In this document: positions 33,720 through 34,741 of the stretch, in pieces
Layout of the letters: each line of letters begins with the position of its first letter
How positions within the stretch are numbered: the first letter of the stretch is position 1
From: Promethearchaeota archaeon
GTDB lineage: Archaea; Asgardarchaeota; Lokiarchaeia; Sigyniarchaeales; SOKP01
Assembly (NCBI GenBank): GCA_019058425.1
Contig: JAHPYZ010000052.1
Span: 1 to 34,741, forward strand
Direction: 5' to 3'
DNA length: 34,741 bases
The notes under the pieces: model-generated
Database searches by the model: none
The model's input: only the letters and a program-made list of their open reading frames with translations
Told to the model about the DNA's origin: nothing
Position numbers and translations under genes: made by a program

Positions 33720-34441
33720 TTTATATCACCATCTCTTAATATTCTCACTTCTGGTTCAAAATTTTTCTTTAAATGTTTTTGAGATCTTTCTATTAATAAA
33801 ATTGGATTATGATTAAAGAGATTTTTAGCTTTCTCTAAAGGAATTCCTAATAGAGAATTACAGATACTTATTAACGCCCTTGGGTGTCTGAAATCATACA
33901 TGTCATTAAAATTACCACTTATAATACAATTGCCTTTTAATTTTATAGCTAACTGAATGGATCTATACAAGTTCCTAAAATTTTTTGATTGATATATCTT
34001 ATTTCTTACCATTATTGGAGCCATCGAAAATTCTAAAAATGATTTATTCTGTTTAGTGAGTGAAATTATTCCGGGAGTAAGTGTCTTTAATATTTCTGGA
34101 TTAGAAAAAGATACGATATCCACTCTTGAATCTCGCGCTGCATGGATTTGAACCTCTTTATTTAAAGACTCAATTGAAAGAATATCAGAAAATTTATTAA
34201 AATGCTTGATTCTACTTTTATAACTATTTAGGTTATCTAATCTTAAATTTATTCGATAATAAATATTTAATTTCGTCTCTTTTTCTATACTCTTTTTATA
34301 TTCTGATGATATTTTTGTTGCAATGTTTTTAAGTTCAATGATTATATTTCTTATTCCTAATTCTTCACATAATTTTAAACTCCTTATAACTTCACTGAAA
34401 TTATTGAAATCTAAAGGTAATCTTGATTCAAAATAAGACAA
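33716..34441 (-). CDS. rnp3: RNase P protein Rpp30
   Basis: Rpp30 is the TIM-barrel-like protein subunit of archaeal RNase P, which matures tRNA 5' ends together with Pop5. Recognisable segments are VDIVSFSNPEILKTLTPGIISL, FLEFSMAPIM, NCIISGNF, RHPRALISICNSLLGIP and the closing NPILLIERSQKHL. The 241 residues match the usual length. It starts at TTG (34439-34441), ten bases after GAGGT. It is first gene of a four-gene minus-strand operon, with pop5 overlapping its stop codon. It diverges from the DUF39-type gene. Confidence 0.9.
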   Translation of the reverse strand: MSYFESRLPLDFNNFSEVIRSLKLCEELGIRNIIIELKNIATKISSEYKKSIEKETKLNIYYRINLRLDNLNSYKSRIKHFNKFSDILSIESLNKEVQIHAARDSRVDIVSFSNPEILKTLTPGIISLTKQNKSFLEFSMAPIMVRNKIYQSKNFRNLYRSIQLAIKLKGNCIISGNFNDMYDFRHPRALISICNSLLGIPLEKAKNLFNHNPILLIERSQKHLKKNFEPEVRILRDGDIK

Positions 34442-34512
34442 AAATAATATAACCTCAAAATAACTTGCTTTTCTCTTTATAATTATCTTAAGAATTGTAT
34501 AAATAAAAAAAT

Positions 34513-34533
34513 TTTATTATAAATAAATATTTA
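34513..34533 (+). promoter_or_regulatory. Possible TATA box for the DUF39-type gene
   Basis: An AT-only stretch TTATTATAAATAAATATTTAA lies 36-56 bases before the GTG start, with GTGATG as a Shine-Dalgarno-like sequence in between. It fits an archaeal TATA box with a short 5' leader. The background is AT-rich, so confidence is low. Confidence 0.35.
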
Positions 34534-34568
34534 AAATGTTAGTTTTTGAGAAGAAGTGATGATTTCTA

Positions 34569-34741
34569 GTGGTTAAAAAAAGAAAACTTTCAGAAATCAG
34601 AAAAAAGATTGAAGATGGTTCGGCAGTTATATTAACCGTTCAAGAATTATTAGATCAGATTAATGAAGGTAAGAAGGTTAAATTTGAAGATGTAGATGTT
34701 GTTACAACAGCAACTAAAGGACTTATGAGTGGAATTATGGG
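34569..34741 (+). CDS. DUF39-type homocysteine biosynthesis protein, N-terminal fragment
   Basis: The window holds the first 57 residues. VVKKRKLSEIRKKIEDGSAVILTVQEL, then FEDVDVVTTATKGLMSGIMG, matches the start of the DUF39 family (MJ0100-like), L-aspartate semialdehyde sulfurtransferase, which makes homocysteine from aspartate semialdehyde in anaerobic archaea. The VDVVTT-T-G-MSG pattern is the family's N-terminal signature. The start is GTG at 34569, since an in-frame TGA at 34560-34562 closes the frame upstream. The gene runs off the window end. The ferredoxin-like partner expected downstream cannot be seen. Confidence 0.65.
   Translation, partial: MVKKRKLSEIRKKIEDGSAVILTVQELLDQINEGKKVKFEDVDVVTTATKGLMSGIM

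Overview
This AT-rich window is almost certainly from an Asgard archaeon, most likely of the Lokiarchaeia type. It combines archaeal information-processing genes (archaeal valyl-tRNA synthetase, RNase P proteins Rpp30 and Pop5, Orc1/Cdc6-like ATPase, archaeal RqcH, an intron-containing tRNA) with eukaryote-like small-GTPase, roadblock and longin-like proteins. No insertion sequence, CRISPR array or rRNA gene is visible.

Layout. 1-1215: the C-terminal part of a glycyl radical enzyme. 1304-1405: tRNA-Ala(CGC) with a 30-nt intron, then valS. 4053-10616 (minus): smc-scpA-scpB, a complete condensin operon. 10789-13964 (minus): a degenerate Orc1/Cdc6-like ATPase, a Rag/Arf-like GTPase with a roadblock-like C-terminus, and a nitrilase; a HAD phosphatase follows to 14726. 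14935-18580: a longin-like/winged-helix protein, a small winged-helix protein, a candidate box C/D RNA, a small archaeal conserved protein, a PD-(D/E)XK nuclease and a small membrane protein. 18730-23423 (minus): two large, translationally coupled helical proteins that I do not recognise. 23788-24192: a stand-alone roadblock protein. 24344-25953: a tryptophan-rich leader peptide and trpB2. 26059-30290: a polyprenol kinase-like membrane protein, pyrI, a membrane protein (minus) and rqcH. 30287-32268 (minus): glycerophosphodiester phosphodiesterase and two membrane proteins. 32462-34441 (minus): rpp30-pop5 and two uncharacterised genes. 34569-end: the start of a DUF39-type homocysteine biosynthesis gene.

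Three observations stand out. (1) A 16-codon reading frame, MATVNITCWQWPWQWQ, lies 143 nt upstream of trpB2. It carries four Trp codons and is followed by mutually exclusive hairpins and T-runs. This is the architecture of ribosome-mediated attenuation, which to my knowledge is not established in archaea. (2) The SMC protein is 1483 residues long, has extended symmetric arms, and has no recognisable hinge; at its exact centre is an ungapped tandem duplication of a helical module of about 52 residues. (3) Three genes (scpA, the roadblock gene, pop5) appear to start at AUU or AUA, each behind a good Shine-Dalgarno sequence; for pop5 and scpA, family homology requires the upstream start.

Functional links are clearest for condensin, the two RNase P proteins and the leader-trpB2 pair. 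All assignments come from reading motifs by eye; no database search was run.
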